DNA of 64,000 nt, from NCBI RefSeq assembly GCF_017745095.1, contig NZ_JAGHZZ010000006.1, positions 1 through 64,000 of the forward strand, given 5' to 3'. This document shows, in pieces, positions 16,974 through 25,377 of this stretch (position 1 is the first letter of the stretch; the number at the start of each line of letters is the position of its first letter). The position numbers and the translations under genes are program-made. Under the pieces are notes generated by a model. The model did no database searches. It was not told the origin of the DNA and saw only the letters and a program-made list of their open reading frames with translations. Origin of the DNA: Sporocytophaga sp. (GTDB lineage: Bacteria > Bacteroidota > Bacteroidia > Cytophagales > Cytophagaceae).

Positions 16974-17028
16974 TAAAAATTACTTCCTGAGTTTTAACTG
17001 AGTCTGGATGTACTTTAAAGCTTTATGG
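16974..17028 (-). pseudogene. decayed duplicate of the T9SS sorting-domain coding sequence
   Basis: ATTACTTCCTGAG and TTTTAACTGAGTCTGGATG, with TTTAAAGCTTTATG after them, repeat the 3' end of the adjacent serine hydrolase gene (17112-17207) but lack about 43 bp between the two blocks. It is best read as a remnant sorting-domain module left by duplication or gene replacement. Confidence 0.5.
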
Positions 17029-17059
17029 GTTAAAAGAAGACAGAGTCATAATATTAACC

Positions 17060-17098
17060 GAAGATCATCCTGTCTATCCCTTAATCCCATAAATCTTA
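17060..17098. repeat. dispersed repeat of ATCCTGTCTATC-TTAATC-ATAAATC type, copy 2
   Basis: GAAGATCATCCTGTCTATCC followed by CTTAATCCCATAAATC, the partner of 16765-16803, immediately before the stop codon of the serine hydrolase gene. Confidence 0.45.
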
Positions 17099-17102
17099 GT
17101 CA

Positions 17103-19283
17103 TTATTCTACAATTACTTTCTGAGTTACTTTACCATTCTCGGTTTCAATTTGAAGGATCAGCATACCTTTTAACTGAGTCTGGATGCGCTCTACAGCTT
17201 TGTATGTTTCTCTATTTCCAAGCATATCCGATACAGTTACAGATGTGATATCCGATGCATTGCTGAAATTGATCACTCCATCGGTACTAACAGTCGGATA
17301 AGCAAGAACCTTATTCAGAGAAGAAGCATCCATATTTATATTGAAACCCTGCTCTTCCGCAGTGATTGCAAACTCATCTGCACGGGCTCCTGTACCAATA
17401 TTGTCAAACAAGTTGTAAGAAGGATAAGCAGTTACCTGTTTCAGACCAGCTTCGATAGCAGGTATCAAAACTTCCCCACAATCGTCAGTACTTGGCTGAC
17501 CGTTAATGATTACCGCATAGCTTACTCCTCCTCCTAATTCTGTCAAATTAGATCTTGAAGAACCATGGCAACCATTGTGACCTTGTGAGCTACCAGAAAC
17601 ACCCCATCCAAATGCATAGCTTGGTCTTAGAGAAGAGCCGGTAGTCATTGTTGTATGTGACGCAGAAGTTAAAATATCTGAAGGTGTGGCGGCACCATCA
17701 ACCCTGTTAAGGAACTTCAATAAATCTATCGGACGAGCAACCCAGCCACCGAAAGCTCCCCATAACTGAAGATTCATATCTGTGAATGGAGTATAGTTCA
17801 TCTCTCCTGCTTTTGCATTACCTGATGCTTGTCCTACATACATAGTAGATCCGATACCACATTTGTTCAATACATTTTGTCTGATATAGTCTTCATATTT
17901 CAAACCACTTACCTTTTCGATGATTCTTCCAAGAATGAAATAGTTGGTATTAGAGTATTCAAAAGCCACGCTTGTGTCTGTGAGTACAAGGTCGTTCGCA
18001 GCCAATAATACAGCCATAGCGTCATCTGCAGTTTTAGTATCATCCCAGAATACTGACTCACCATTGCAAGATCTAAGACCAGAAGTATGGTTTAATAAGT
18101 GACGTACTCTGATTCTCTTTAGTGAGGGTTTATTTGCAGGCACAGTATATTGTGAAAGTACTCCGTTTGCACCGAAGACAAAAGATTCTTTAGATAAAAG
18201 GCCTTTCTGAATCAAAGTCATAATACCTACAGAAGTCACAGGCTTAGAGATACTCATGATACGCCCTGGTTGATCAGGTGACATTTCTTCACCTGTAGAA
18301 GAGTTTGCATATCCGTAACCTTTGGCAAATACCAGTCTTCCGTCTTTAACAATTGCAAGTGAAAGACCTGGCACACTTTGGCTTGAAAGGAAACCGTTCA
18401 CTGCATTATCAATTTTTGCCATGTTAGCGCTGGAGATATTGGTATTAGTCCAGAAGCCGTTGAATTTAGAGCTTGTGCCAGATGCGAAAGCGTTCAATAA
18501 TACAGGTCTGTAGCCTGAGTAATAATGGTTATCAAAAACATATTGATAATTTGCTGACGTTATTCCATGTCTTGCAGACCACATTGGAGAGCTGGTTTTC
18601 TCCCATACAGCTGCATAAAGATCTGTTCCACCTTTGTTGTATCCAGAGATTCTTTTTAAGATATATCCCTGAGAGTTATAAGTATTGAACGCGCTCTGAT
18701 ATTGAGCTGCAGTTAAATTATGTCTTGCAACCCAGGCACCTCCTCCGGAAACCACTTCCCAGATACCTGCGAAGTATTCTACACCGTTTACAACATATCC
18801 GCTTATGTAAGTGGGGCGATAACCTTGAGCGGTATAAGTATCATATACAGCCTGATACTGAGCAGCAGTCAGGTTATGTCTGGCAATCCATGCACCACCT
18901 GATTTCTTTTCCCAGATAGCAGCAAACTGAGCTACCCCCCCAACTGCATATCCTGATATCAATGTTGGTCTGTATCCTTGAGAAGTGTAAGTGTTAAAGG
19001 CAGTCTGATATTCAGCTGCTGTCATAGAATGGCTCGTTACATAAGCTCCTCCTGAAACTTTCTCCCAAAGGGCAATGTATTTTTCTGCTCCGTTAGAGGT
19101 ATAACCGTTTACAGAAGTCAATCTGTATCCATTAGCTGTGTTAGTGTTAAATGCAGTCTGGTATTCTGCAGGGCTCATGCCATGCTTGGCTATCCAAGCC
19201 TGAGCGAAAAGCGTTCCCGGAAGGAGAACAGAGGCAGCATACGCTGTTAAAAGTCTGTTAAAGAATTTAGATCTGGTTTTCAT
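17103..19283 (-). CDS. secreted serine hydrolase (class C beta-lactamase fold) with five N-terminal tandem repeats and T9SS sorting domain
   Basis: 726 aa. Signal peptide about 1-28. Residues 29-278 are five copies of a roughly 50-residue unit (AEYQTAFNTYTSQGYRP, then GY and an IWEK-like end), matching the bacterial tandem repeat type known from polyglycine hydrolases (BTRD1). Residues 285-620 are a beta-lactamase/transpeptidase-like domain with Ser344-x-x-Lys347 (SISK) and Tyr443-x-Asn445 (YSN). The last 75 residues are a sorting domain ending QKVIVE. The family includes D-aminopeptidases, esterases and endopeptidases, so the substrate is open; an extracellular peptidase acting on glycine-rich or peptidoglycan-like chains is plausible. 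The upstream 84-bp module is shared with the 406-aa gene. Confidence 0.9.
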   Translation of the reverse strand: MKTRSKFFNRLLTAYAASVLLPGTLFAQAWIAKHGMSPAEYQTAFNTNTANGYRLTSVNGYTSNGAEKYIALWEKVSGGAYVTSHSMTAAEYQTAFNTYTSQGYRPTLISGYAVGGVAQFAAIWEKKSGGAWIARHNLTAAQYQAVYDTYTAQGYRPTYISGYVVNGVEYFAGIWEVVSGGGAWVARHNLTAAQYQSAFNTYNSQGYILKRISGYNKGGTDLYAAVWEKTSSPMWSARHGITSANYQYVFDNHYYSGYRPVLLNAFASGTSSKFNGFWTNTNISSANMAKIDNAVNGFLSSQSVPGLSLAIVKDGRLVFAKGYGYANSSTGEEMSPDQPGRIMSISKPVTSVGIMTLIQKGLLSKESFVFGANGVLSQYTVPANKPSLKRIRVRHLLNHTSGLRSCNGESVFWDDTKTADDAMAVLLAANDLVLTDTSVAFEYSNTNYFILGRIIEKVSGLKYEDYIRQNVLNKCGIGSTMYVGQASGNAKAGEMNYTPFTDMNLQLWGAFGGWVARPIDLLKFLNRVDGAATPSDILTSASHTTMTTGSSLRPSYAFGWGVSGSSQGHNGCHGSSRSNLTELGGGVSYAVIINGQPSTDDCGEVLIPAIEAGLKQVTAYPSYNLFDNIGTGARADEFAITAEEQGFNINMDASSLNKVLAYPTVSTDGVINFSNASDITSVTVSDMLGNRETYKAVERIQTQLKGMLILQIETENGKVTQKVIVE

Positions 19284-19374
19284 TTTAGTAATGTTCTTTA
19301 TAATCGTTTATGTTAGGTTTTAACTTTAAATTTTATTCAGATAAAGAGCAACCCGGAATTACCCGACTATCTGA

Positions 19375-19458
19375 TTGACGTTACAAAAGTGCAGATGAAA
19401 AAAGGATCCTGGAATACCGTAAACAGATAGAAAAATAAAATACCTTTTCACAGGAGAA
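19375..19458. promoter_or_regulatory. shared upstream module, copy 2
   Basis: It matches 14467-14550, here about 90-175 bp upstream of the serine hydrolase start. The remainder of 19284-19645 (about 360 bp) is AT-rich and shows no gene. Confidence 0.6.
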
Positions 19459-19645
19459 TAACCTTAAGATGAATATTTTAGCAAACCATAAGAATGGAAT
19501 CCAACTCTATAGTCCTATTCATAGCGGGGTTGCCTTATAGTCTTATTTAATCATTAATCATTATCAGATTCTGAAAAAAATGATATAACTTTCGGAACAA
19601 ATATTCCGGAAGCTTTAGGCAGACGGGCATGAACTTAAAAATTCT

Positions 19646-20446
19646 GTGAGTAATTCTAATCCTAAGATAAGAGAAGTAAACGTTGTTCGTTATGTGACCC
19701 CCCTTCGCGAGGGAGGTTCCCTGCCTGCCATTGTGGAGGCTGATGACGACTTTTTGTATGTGGTAAAATTCAGAGGTGCAGGTCAGGGAATAAAAACCCT
19801 CATAGCAGAGCTTGTAGCTGGAGAAATCGCCAGACTGCTGGGCTTTTTAATTCCAGAGATCGTCTTTATCAATCTTGACGAAGCCTTTGGCCGTACAGAG
19901 CCCGATGAAGAAATTCAGGACCTTTTAAGAACAAGTGAAGGAAAGAATTTAGGACTACATTACCTTTCCAGAGCCATTACATTCGACTCTCTTGTTACCA
20001 GTGTTGAACCTGAACTTTCCTCTAAGATTGTCTGGCTGGATTGCCTGATCATGAATGTAGACCGTACTGCCCGTAATACAAACATGCTTTCCTGGAATAA
20101 GGAACTTTGGCTTATTGATCATGGGGCATCCTTTTATTTTCACCACTCCTGGCCTAACCCGGAAGAACAAGGAAAGAAACCATTTCCGCAGATAAAAGAT
20201 CATGTCCTGCTTTCTAAAGCATCAGAACTGGACAAAGTCAATGAAGCATTCAAAATAAAACTCACACCTGAAAACATACAATCAATTGTGGCCCTGATTC
20301 CCGATGAATGGCTATTAAAGGCTGAGTCTCCTTTTGAAACAGTTGAGGCACATAGACAAGCCTATGTAAAGTTTCTGGAAACACGAATCGCTAATTCTGA
20401 AATCTTTGTAAACGAAGCTAAAAATGCAAGGAAAGCAATTATTTGA
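19646..20446 (+). CDS. HipA-like kinase-fold protein
   Basis: 266 aa from a GTG start. It matches the HipA-like family found with DUF3037 rather than full HipA: there is no N-terminal HipA domain. Visible kinase-like elements are an ATP-loop region (LYVVKFRGAGQG), a catalytic-loop equivalent (LIMNVDRTARNTNML, with Asp and Asn as in HipA) and a metal-binding LIDHGAS. It could phosphorylate a protein or small molecule; the target is unknown. Its 3' end overlaps the next gene by 23 bp, so expression is translationally coupled. Confidence 0.85.
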   Translation: MSNSNPKIREVNVVRYVTPLREGGSLPAIVEADDDFLYVVKFRGAGQGIKTLIAELVAGEIARLLGFLIPEIVFINLDEAFGRTEPDEEIQDLLRTSEGKNLGLHYLSRAITFDSLVTSVEPELSSKIVWLDCLIMNVDRTARNTNMLSWNKELWLIDHGASFYFHHSWPNPEEQGKKPFPQIKDHVLLSKASELDKVNEAFKIKLTPENIQSIVALIPDEWLLKAESPFETVEAHRQAYVKFLETRIANSEIFVNEAKNARKAII

Positions 20447-20807
20447 GTATGCCGTCATTCGTGTAGTACCAAGGGTTGAACGCGAAGAGTTTTTAAATGT
20501 CGGAGTTATACTTTTTTGCTCCGCACAGGGATTCTTACATACTAAGTTTGAGCTGAATCATGAGCGGCTAAAGGCTTTCTGCAAAGATATAGATATAGCA
20601 GAACTGGAAGAACGTCTTCGTGCGTTTGAAAAAATCTGTGCAGGAGGCAAACAAGCAGGCCCGATAGGAAGTCTCCCTCTTTCAGGAAGATTCAGATGGC
20701 TGACAGCAAACAGAAGTACTATTGTGCAGACTTCAGCAGTACATCCAGGACTATGCGGAGACGCAAAAGAGACATTGACAAGGCTCATGACTGAACTGGT
20801 GCTATAA
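20424..20807 (+). CDS. DUF3037 family protein
   Basis: 127 aa. The N-terminal signature FEYAVIRVVPRVEREEFLNVGVILFC is characteristic of DUF3037. It starts within the HipA-like gene (23-bp overlap). This two-gene pairing recurs across many bacteria, and the biochemical role is not established to my knowledge. The partnership resembles a toxin-antitoxin or kinase-regulator pair, which is inference only. No regulator with a DNA-binding domain accompanies it. Confidence 0.85.
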   Translation: MQGKQLFEYAVIRVVPRVEREEFLNVGVILFCSAQGFLHTKFELNHERLKAFCKDIDIAELEERLRAFEKICAGGKQAGPIGSLPLSGRFRWLTANRSTIVQTSAVHPGLCGDAKETLTRLMTELVL

Positions 20808-20838
20808 AATCAGAGAGTACAACTCAAGATGAAAAGTA

Positions 20839-22968
20839 TTAGTCTCGGAGTTTATCCAAAAAATCGTGAAGTTCTTGGTATTTTTCTTCGACTTCTTTCA
20901 TAGCCTGCTCTACATGGCGGAATTCTGTTATATTCCTGAAGTTAATCAATCCGGCGATGACTATTCCATCATCATCCCGTATTGGTTTTGCTGAGATAAG
21001 TACTCTTTTGACTTCTTTACTTTCAGTTATAATTACAAGTTCTTCATCTGAGACAGTTTCACCACGTAAAGCCCTTTGTAAGGGCAAATGATCCGCGGAA
21101 TACAATGTTTTTCCATCAGGTTGATAAAGACCGTAAAAAGCAGGCCATTCAGATGGATCTATTTCAACAGGGCCTTTTCCGAGAATATTAATAGCTACTG
21201 AGTTAAACTGAAGAAACTTGCCATTTTTATCTGATATTATAATTCCTTCACCAATTGTAGATAGTATATCCTTTATCCTGCTCTCACTCTCCTTCATTCT
21301 TTGCTGAAACATTCTTCTTTTGGTGATATCCCTATATATCGCTATAGCAACTAATTTATCTTCTGATAATAAAAGCGGTTCTCCTATTGCTCTGAAAATT
21401 TTTCCTTCCGGAAAGGCATCATTTATTACAAATAATTCACGATCACGTGTGGCAAGTCCACGAAGAGCCCTGGCTCCAGGAAGCTCCCCTGTAGGAAAAG
21501 AAGTTTTCCTGTCCGGATAGAAAAATTTGCTTTCATAAACTTGCTCATATTTAAAAAGTACTTGCTCTGTTATCCTTTTAGCCTTTTCATTATATAAAAT
21601 AAAATTCCCATTCTTATCAACGACAAACACCATCTCTCCGATCAGCTCAATTATTGAGTGAATCAATTTATTGTTTTCTACAATCTTTCTTTCCGAATTT
21701 TTAAGTGCAGTTAAATCAGTTGACATGCCACAAATAGCATATATTTCCTCATCTAAATGTTTAATCGGAAACTTCTTCGTATCAAGGTCGAATTTGCCAA
21801 TTTCAGTAGTTATACTTTCAATATTTTCTTTTACAATTCCAGCATTCAGAGATTCTTCATCATACTTAAACCAATGCATAAGACCATCAGACCATACATC
21901 TTCAGGAGTTTTACCAACTATTTCATCCTTTCTTTTTCCGAAGATCTCTTCAAACCTCTTATTAATAAATATAAACCTTCCTTTTATATCTCTTATATAG
22001 ATTGCCGTAGAGCTATGATCAAACAGATAGTTCAATCGCTCATTTTCGGCTTTCCGGAGATCTTCAATTTCCTTCCTTGTACTCCTAAGCTTAAATTGTA
22101 TAGAAGATTTCCGCCCTAGTAAAATCATAGAAATAGTATAGGTGACTAATGTAAAAATAGCAGTCCCGAATTCTTTATCATAAAGGTCCATGTTCTCTCC
22201 CTGCATCTTCAGATATCCTATGATAAGAGGCAAAATAAGGGCAGCCAGACGCATCCAGACAACCTCTATAGGGTTTTCTCCTATAAGTTTTCGCATTTGT
22301 CCTTTATATGGCCTTAAAAACAGTACACTTGTTGAAAAAAGATACAAACACAGAGCACTATAAAAAGACATCGGAATCATAGACAGTATACCATACAAAT
22401 ATCTTACTCCATAGATGTATCCATACATTGAAAGCAGAGCAATGAGTATTACTATGAAATTGAGATATTGAAAAGGATTCTTACCGTCTTTAAATTTTTT
22501 ATCAATGAAAATGATGGTTGTGCTTAGTAGAAAAAGTGAAAATGCTGTATTGGGTGCCATACCGTTCCAGGATTGGGTTTCTTTCAGATAAAGCTGCTCT
22601 CTGAAAAGAATGATATCTAGTTTAAATTCAATACTCAACACCAATGAAAGTACTTTAGCAAAAGTAACTATTGCCACTGCTAATGCTAAACAACGGGCAA
22701 TCAATCGATGATATTTAAATTGATTCCCGTCCTCTTTTCTTAACATCCACAGTGCAACTCCCAATACCACAAAGCAAACTGAGGACAAGGGATTCATCGT
22801 TATGATGTGCCCTGGTGTTACTTTGGTCAATAATTGAAAACTAATGGATCTTCCAATGATGTTCAGTGCAGGAATTACAGATGCAATAACAATCAATACT
22901 TTTCCTAATCTTATAAGGATATCGGGAGTAGAATTCCGTATGCTGGAGGTGTCAGATTTCGGCTTCAT
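20839..22968 (-). CDS. membrane-bound multi-PAS sensor protein without output domain
   Basis: ATG 22968 is preferred over GTG 23079 and gives about 709 aa. Roughly eight N-terminal membrane segments (MASE-like sensor) are followed by at least three PAS domains (starting LFDHSSTAIYIRDIKGRFIF, IIELIGEMVFVVDKNGNFIL, ILSTIGEGIIISDKNGKFLQ). PAS domains of this type normally lead to HisKA/HATPase domains, but the protein ends in a short coiled coil (EEKYQELHDFLDKLRD). The next gene is convergent and only 31 bp away, so no kinase domain can follow. It may act through another kinase, or be a truncated kinase. Confidence 0.8.
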   Translation of the reverse strand: MKPKSDTSSIRNSTPDILIRLGKVLIVIASVIPALNIIGRSISFQLLTKVTPGHIITMNPLSSVCFVVLGVALWMLRKEDGNQFKYHRLIARCLALAVAIVTFAKVLSLVLSIEFKLDIILFREQLYLKETQSWNGMAPNTAFSLFLLSTTIIFIDKKFKDGKNPFQYLNFIVILIALLSMYGYIYGVRYLYGILSMIPMSFYSALCLYLFSTSVLFLRPYKGQMRKLIGENPIEVVWMRLAALILPLIIGYLKMQGENMDLYDKEFGTAIFTLVTYTISMILLGRKSSIQFKLRSTRKEIEDLRKAENERLNYLFDHSSTAIYIRDIKGRFIFINKRFEEIFGKRKDEIVGKTPEDVWSDGLMHWFKYDEESLNAGIVKENIESITTEIGKFDLDTKKFPIKHLDEEIYAICGMSTDLTALKNSERKIVENNKLIHSIIELIGEMVFVVDKNGNFILYNEKAKRITEQVLFKYEQVYESKFFYPDRKTSFPTGELPGARALRGLATRDRELFVINDAFPEGKIFRAIGEPLLLSEDKLVAIAIYRDITKRRMFQQRMKESESRIKDILSTIGEGIIISDKNGKFLQFNSVAINILGKGPVEIDPSEWPAFYGLYQPDGKTLYSADHLPLQRALRGETVSDEELVIITESKEVKRVLISAKPIRDDDGIVIAGLINFRNITEFRHVEQAMKEVEEKYQELHDFLDKLRD

Positions 22969-23296
22969 CAAAGTAAATGATGCAACCGGTGATACTAAAA
23001 ATAGTTTTAAAGCTTTATTTGCTGTTAAGGGAACTTTTTCAAAAGAGCTACATCGAAACTTATTCTGCAAATTTGTCACGACAGAAAGGCCAAATCAACC
23101 ACATAAAAATCAGTTATTTAAACTCTAACCACGGACTAAACGTCCTAAATATTGTTATCTAAAAGAACAGTTTTAGATGTTGGCACGTAGTTCGCTTTAG
23201 AAACTATAATTAAGGAAATAGAATTTGATTAAAATCGAATCCTTATTTCTTAAAATATAATTAGGTTTTATTCGTCTAATAAATAAATATACTGCT

Positions 23297-23494
23297 ATGA
23301 TCGATTTTAAGGAGTACACATTGCAGAACGATGGAAAGCATGTGTTTATAAGCACCATAAGTGGAAAGACCGATGGTATGCTCACCGGAAGCAAAAAAGA
23401 CCAGGAAGGAAACATTACTGCCCTTGTACTCCGGAAATATTTTCACCGTATTGAGGTGCCGACGGAGGAAATTCTGAATATCAGATTGTCGTAA
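23297..23494 (+). CDS. small hypothetical protein, 65 aa
   Basis: An open frame of 65 codons beginning MIDFKEYTLQNDG and ending EILNIRLS, with beta-rich composition and no signal peptide. A proper terminator follows at 23539, supporting a real transcription unit. I do not recognise a family. Confidence 0.5.
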   Translation: MIDFKEYTLQNDGKHVFISTISGKTDGMLTGSKKDQEGNITALVLRKYFHRIEVPTEEILNIRLS

Positions 23495-23538
23495 AATATT
23501 TTTTATCGATAGCGGTATTCCAAAAATCAATAATTATT

Positions 23539-23573
23539 AAAAGCTCCCATAAATTGATTATGGGAGCTTTTTC
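23539..23573 (+). terminator. terminator between convergent genes
   Basis: AAAAGCTCCCATAA/TTATGGGAGCTTTT forms a long stem with a short loop, then TTCTTTT. Confidence 0.85.
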
Positions 23574-23607
23574 TTTTAACCTCTCCTTGCTCAATACATT
23601 CTTAAAA

Positions 23608-24606
23608 TCACTTTATATGCTTATTATCATACAAATACTCCAGGGCATTTTGTATGGCGACCTCTGGCTCTGTCGGCTTATATCCCAGGTGTCGCTCAGA
23701 TTTGCTTATATCCATATCCAACCGAACCTGAAAATACATGCGCACCTGGCTTTTCAAGAGCATTGGTTCTTTCTTATTTAACTTAGAAACAAATTCCATT
23801 GAAGCAGCACTGACGTGAAGCAACCAACGAGGCATTTTGGGAGGGGTTTTAATATTAAGCTTAGGATACATCTTCTGAGCCAGATTAACAACCTCAGTAA
23901 TGCCTATTGCCGTTTTAGTACCCAATCCATAGCGTTCTCCCGGAACTCCTTTCTGAGCAGCCAGGTAACAGCCTTCAGCCACATCTTTTACATTTACCCA
24001 GTTAACATAAAATTGCGTATCCGTAAATACTTCTTTATTCAAAACCATCCTTAGAATATTATGAGATGGAGTAAGATGCGTACAGTAAGGTCCAATCATG
24101 GCAGATGGACAAACCACTACCATATTGAGTTTATACTTCTCTGCAAGCTCCCATGCCAGTTTTTCACTATCAATTTTTGATTTGTAATAGACATTTTCCT
24201 TTTCATCATTAAAATAATCAGGAGATACAGGTAACGTATTTCTTCCCATAGCCGCAATAGAACTCACATACACAATCTTCCTAACTCCTGATTCGGCAGC
24301 AGCTTCAAGAATATTTCTTGTGCTATTCATATTAGAATCATAAATATCCTTTTCCGAATTCGTTGTCCATTGCTTGAATACTGCAGCAACCTGATATAAG
24401 GTATCAACTCCTTGCAGGACTTTCAGTAAAGATGCTTTGTTGTTTAGATCAACATAAACTGGGGCAAAATCCAATCCTTTAAAGGGAGTTTTATCATTCA
24501 GATTTCTGACAGTCCCGATAACAGTCTCTCCTTTGTCTAAGAGATATCTAAGAAGATTATTTCCCAGGTGTCCATTCACACCGGTAATCAATGAGGTTTT
24601 TCCCAT
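23608..24606 (-). CDS. NAD-dependent epimerase/dehydratase (dihydroflavonol reductase-like)
   Basis: 332-aa extended SDR. The cofactor motif is TGVNGHLGNN near residue 8, followed by a VRN strand end typical of NADP-dependent DFR/HpnA-like enzymes. Catalytic Tyr and Lys are in YYKSK near residue 145, after VYVSSIAA. It acts on a hydroxyl/keto group of an unknown substrate in the cytoplasm. It lies downstream of a Crp-like regulator on the same strand with 54 bp between, so the regulator may control it. Confidence 0.85.
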   Translation of the reverse strand: MGKTSLITGVNGHLGNNLLRYLLDKGETVIGTVRNLNDKTPFKGLDFAPVYVDLNNKASLLKVLQGVDTLYQVAAVFKQWTTNSEKDIYDSNMNSTRNILEAAAESGVRKIVYVSSIAAMGRNTLPVSPDYFNDEKENVYYKSKIDSEKLAWELAEKYKLNMVVVCPSAMIGPYCTHLTPSHNILRMVLNKEVFTDTQFYVNWVNVKDVAEGCYLAAQKGVPGERYGLGTKTAIGITEVVNLAQKMYPKLNIKTPPKMPRWLLHVSAASMEFVSKLNKKEPMLLKSQVRMYFQVRLDMDISKSERHLGYKPTEPEVAIQNALEYLYDNKHIK

Positions 24607-24660
24607 ATACTTTTTTTAAGCAAAAAAGCAGTGACGACGACTCTTAAAAAATAACAATTG

Positions 24661-25239
24661 TTAGGAAAAAGTGCTCTGGTTTCTTATTCTGCTGAGAGAT
24701 TCCGGTTGTATTCCCAAATAAGATGCAATATATTGAACAGGAACATTTTGAAGGATATCAGGACGTTGAGTTAAAAGATTTACATAACGTTCATTGGCTT
24801 TAAGTCTTGCAAAATCTATAATGCGTTCTTCCTTTTTTAACAGAGCAGCTTTTAAGAACTTCATGCTCAACATATACCATCTTGCATCTTGCAATGCCAA
24901 TTCTTCAAACTTCTTTTCTGATATTCGGCATATCACACAATCTGTTACACATTGAATATTCTCGTATGCTGGTTCTCCCTTCAGAAGACTGTATATAGAA
25001 GCTATCATTTCACCTCTGCCGACAATATCTGTGGTGATTTCTTCTCCTTTAGCTGCCAGATAGTAAGTTCTGACATAGCCATTAAGAATAATATAAAAGT
25101 CTCTCGAATGGGTATCCGCTTTTACTATATATTCCTTTTTCACCTTCTTTTCAAAAAGTACCTTTCCTTCGAGATGCTGAAAGTCAGGCAAACTATTATC
25201 AAAATATACTTTAAGAAGCTCAATCAGTTGATCCTTCAT
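24661..25239 (-). CDS. Crp/Fnr-family transcriptional regulator
   Basis: 192 aa. The N-terminal cyclic-nucleotide-binding fold (KEYIVKADTHSRDFYIILNGYVRTYY) is followed by a C-terminal HTH (NVPVQYIASYLGIQPESLSRIR). This is the small Bacteroidota Crp type, in which conserved cAMP ligands are usually absent. No Cys cluster for an iron-sulfur centre is present. Likely targets are the neighbouring epimerase or RND genes, which are arranged in the same direction. Confidence 0.9.
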   Translation of the reverse strand: MKDQLIELLKVYFDNSLPDFQHLEGKVLFEKKVKKEYIVKADTHSRDFYIILNGYVRTYYLAAKGEEITTDIVGRGEMIASIYSLLKGEPAYENIQCVTDCVICRISEKKFEELALQDARWYMLSMKFLKAALLKKEERIIDFARLKANERYVNLLTQRPDILQNVPVQYIASYLGIQPESLSRIRNQSTFS

Positions 25240-25339
25240 ATTTTAAAACAGGTAAAGAGTCATTTTTTACAAAGATTAACCAGTGCAAATTTCCTCTAAT
25301 GTAGACCCGTTTTTTTAAACCTCAAAATAAAAACAGGAC

Positions 25340-25356
25340 GTGAGGCTCCGCCCCAC
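25340..25356 (-). terminator. terminator of the RND operon
   Basis: GTGAGGC-TCC-GCCCCAC (one G-U pair in RNA) is followed on the minus strand by CTGTTTTTA. It is GC-rich against an AT-rich background. Confidence 0.6.
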
Positions 25357-25377
25357 GCCCTTGACCTTCACTCGAAC

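Noticed and set aside
19646-20807. Classical HipBA toxin-antitoxin operon
   Set aside because: No HipB-type HTH gene is adjacent and the N-terminal HipA domain is absent. Only the kinase-like part is supported.
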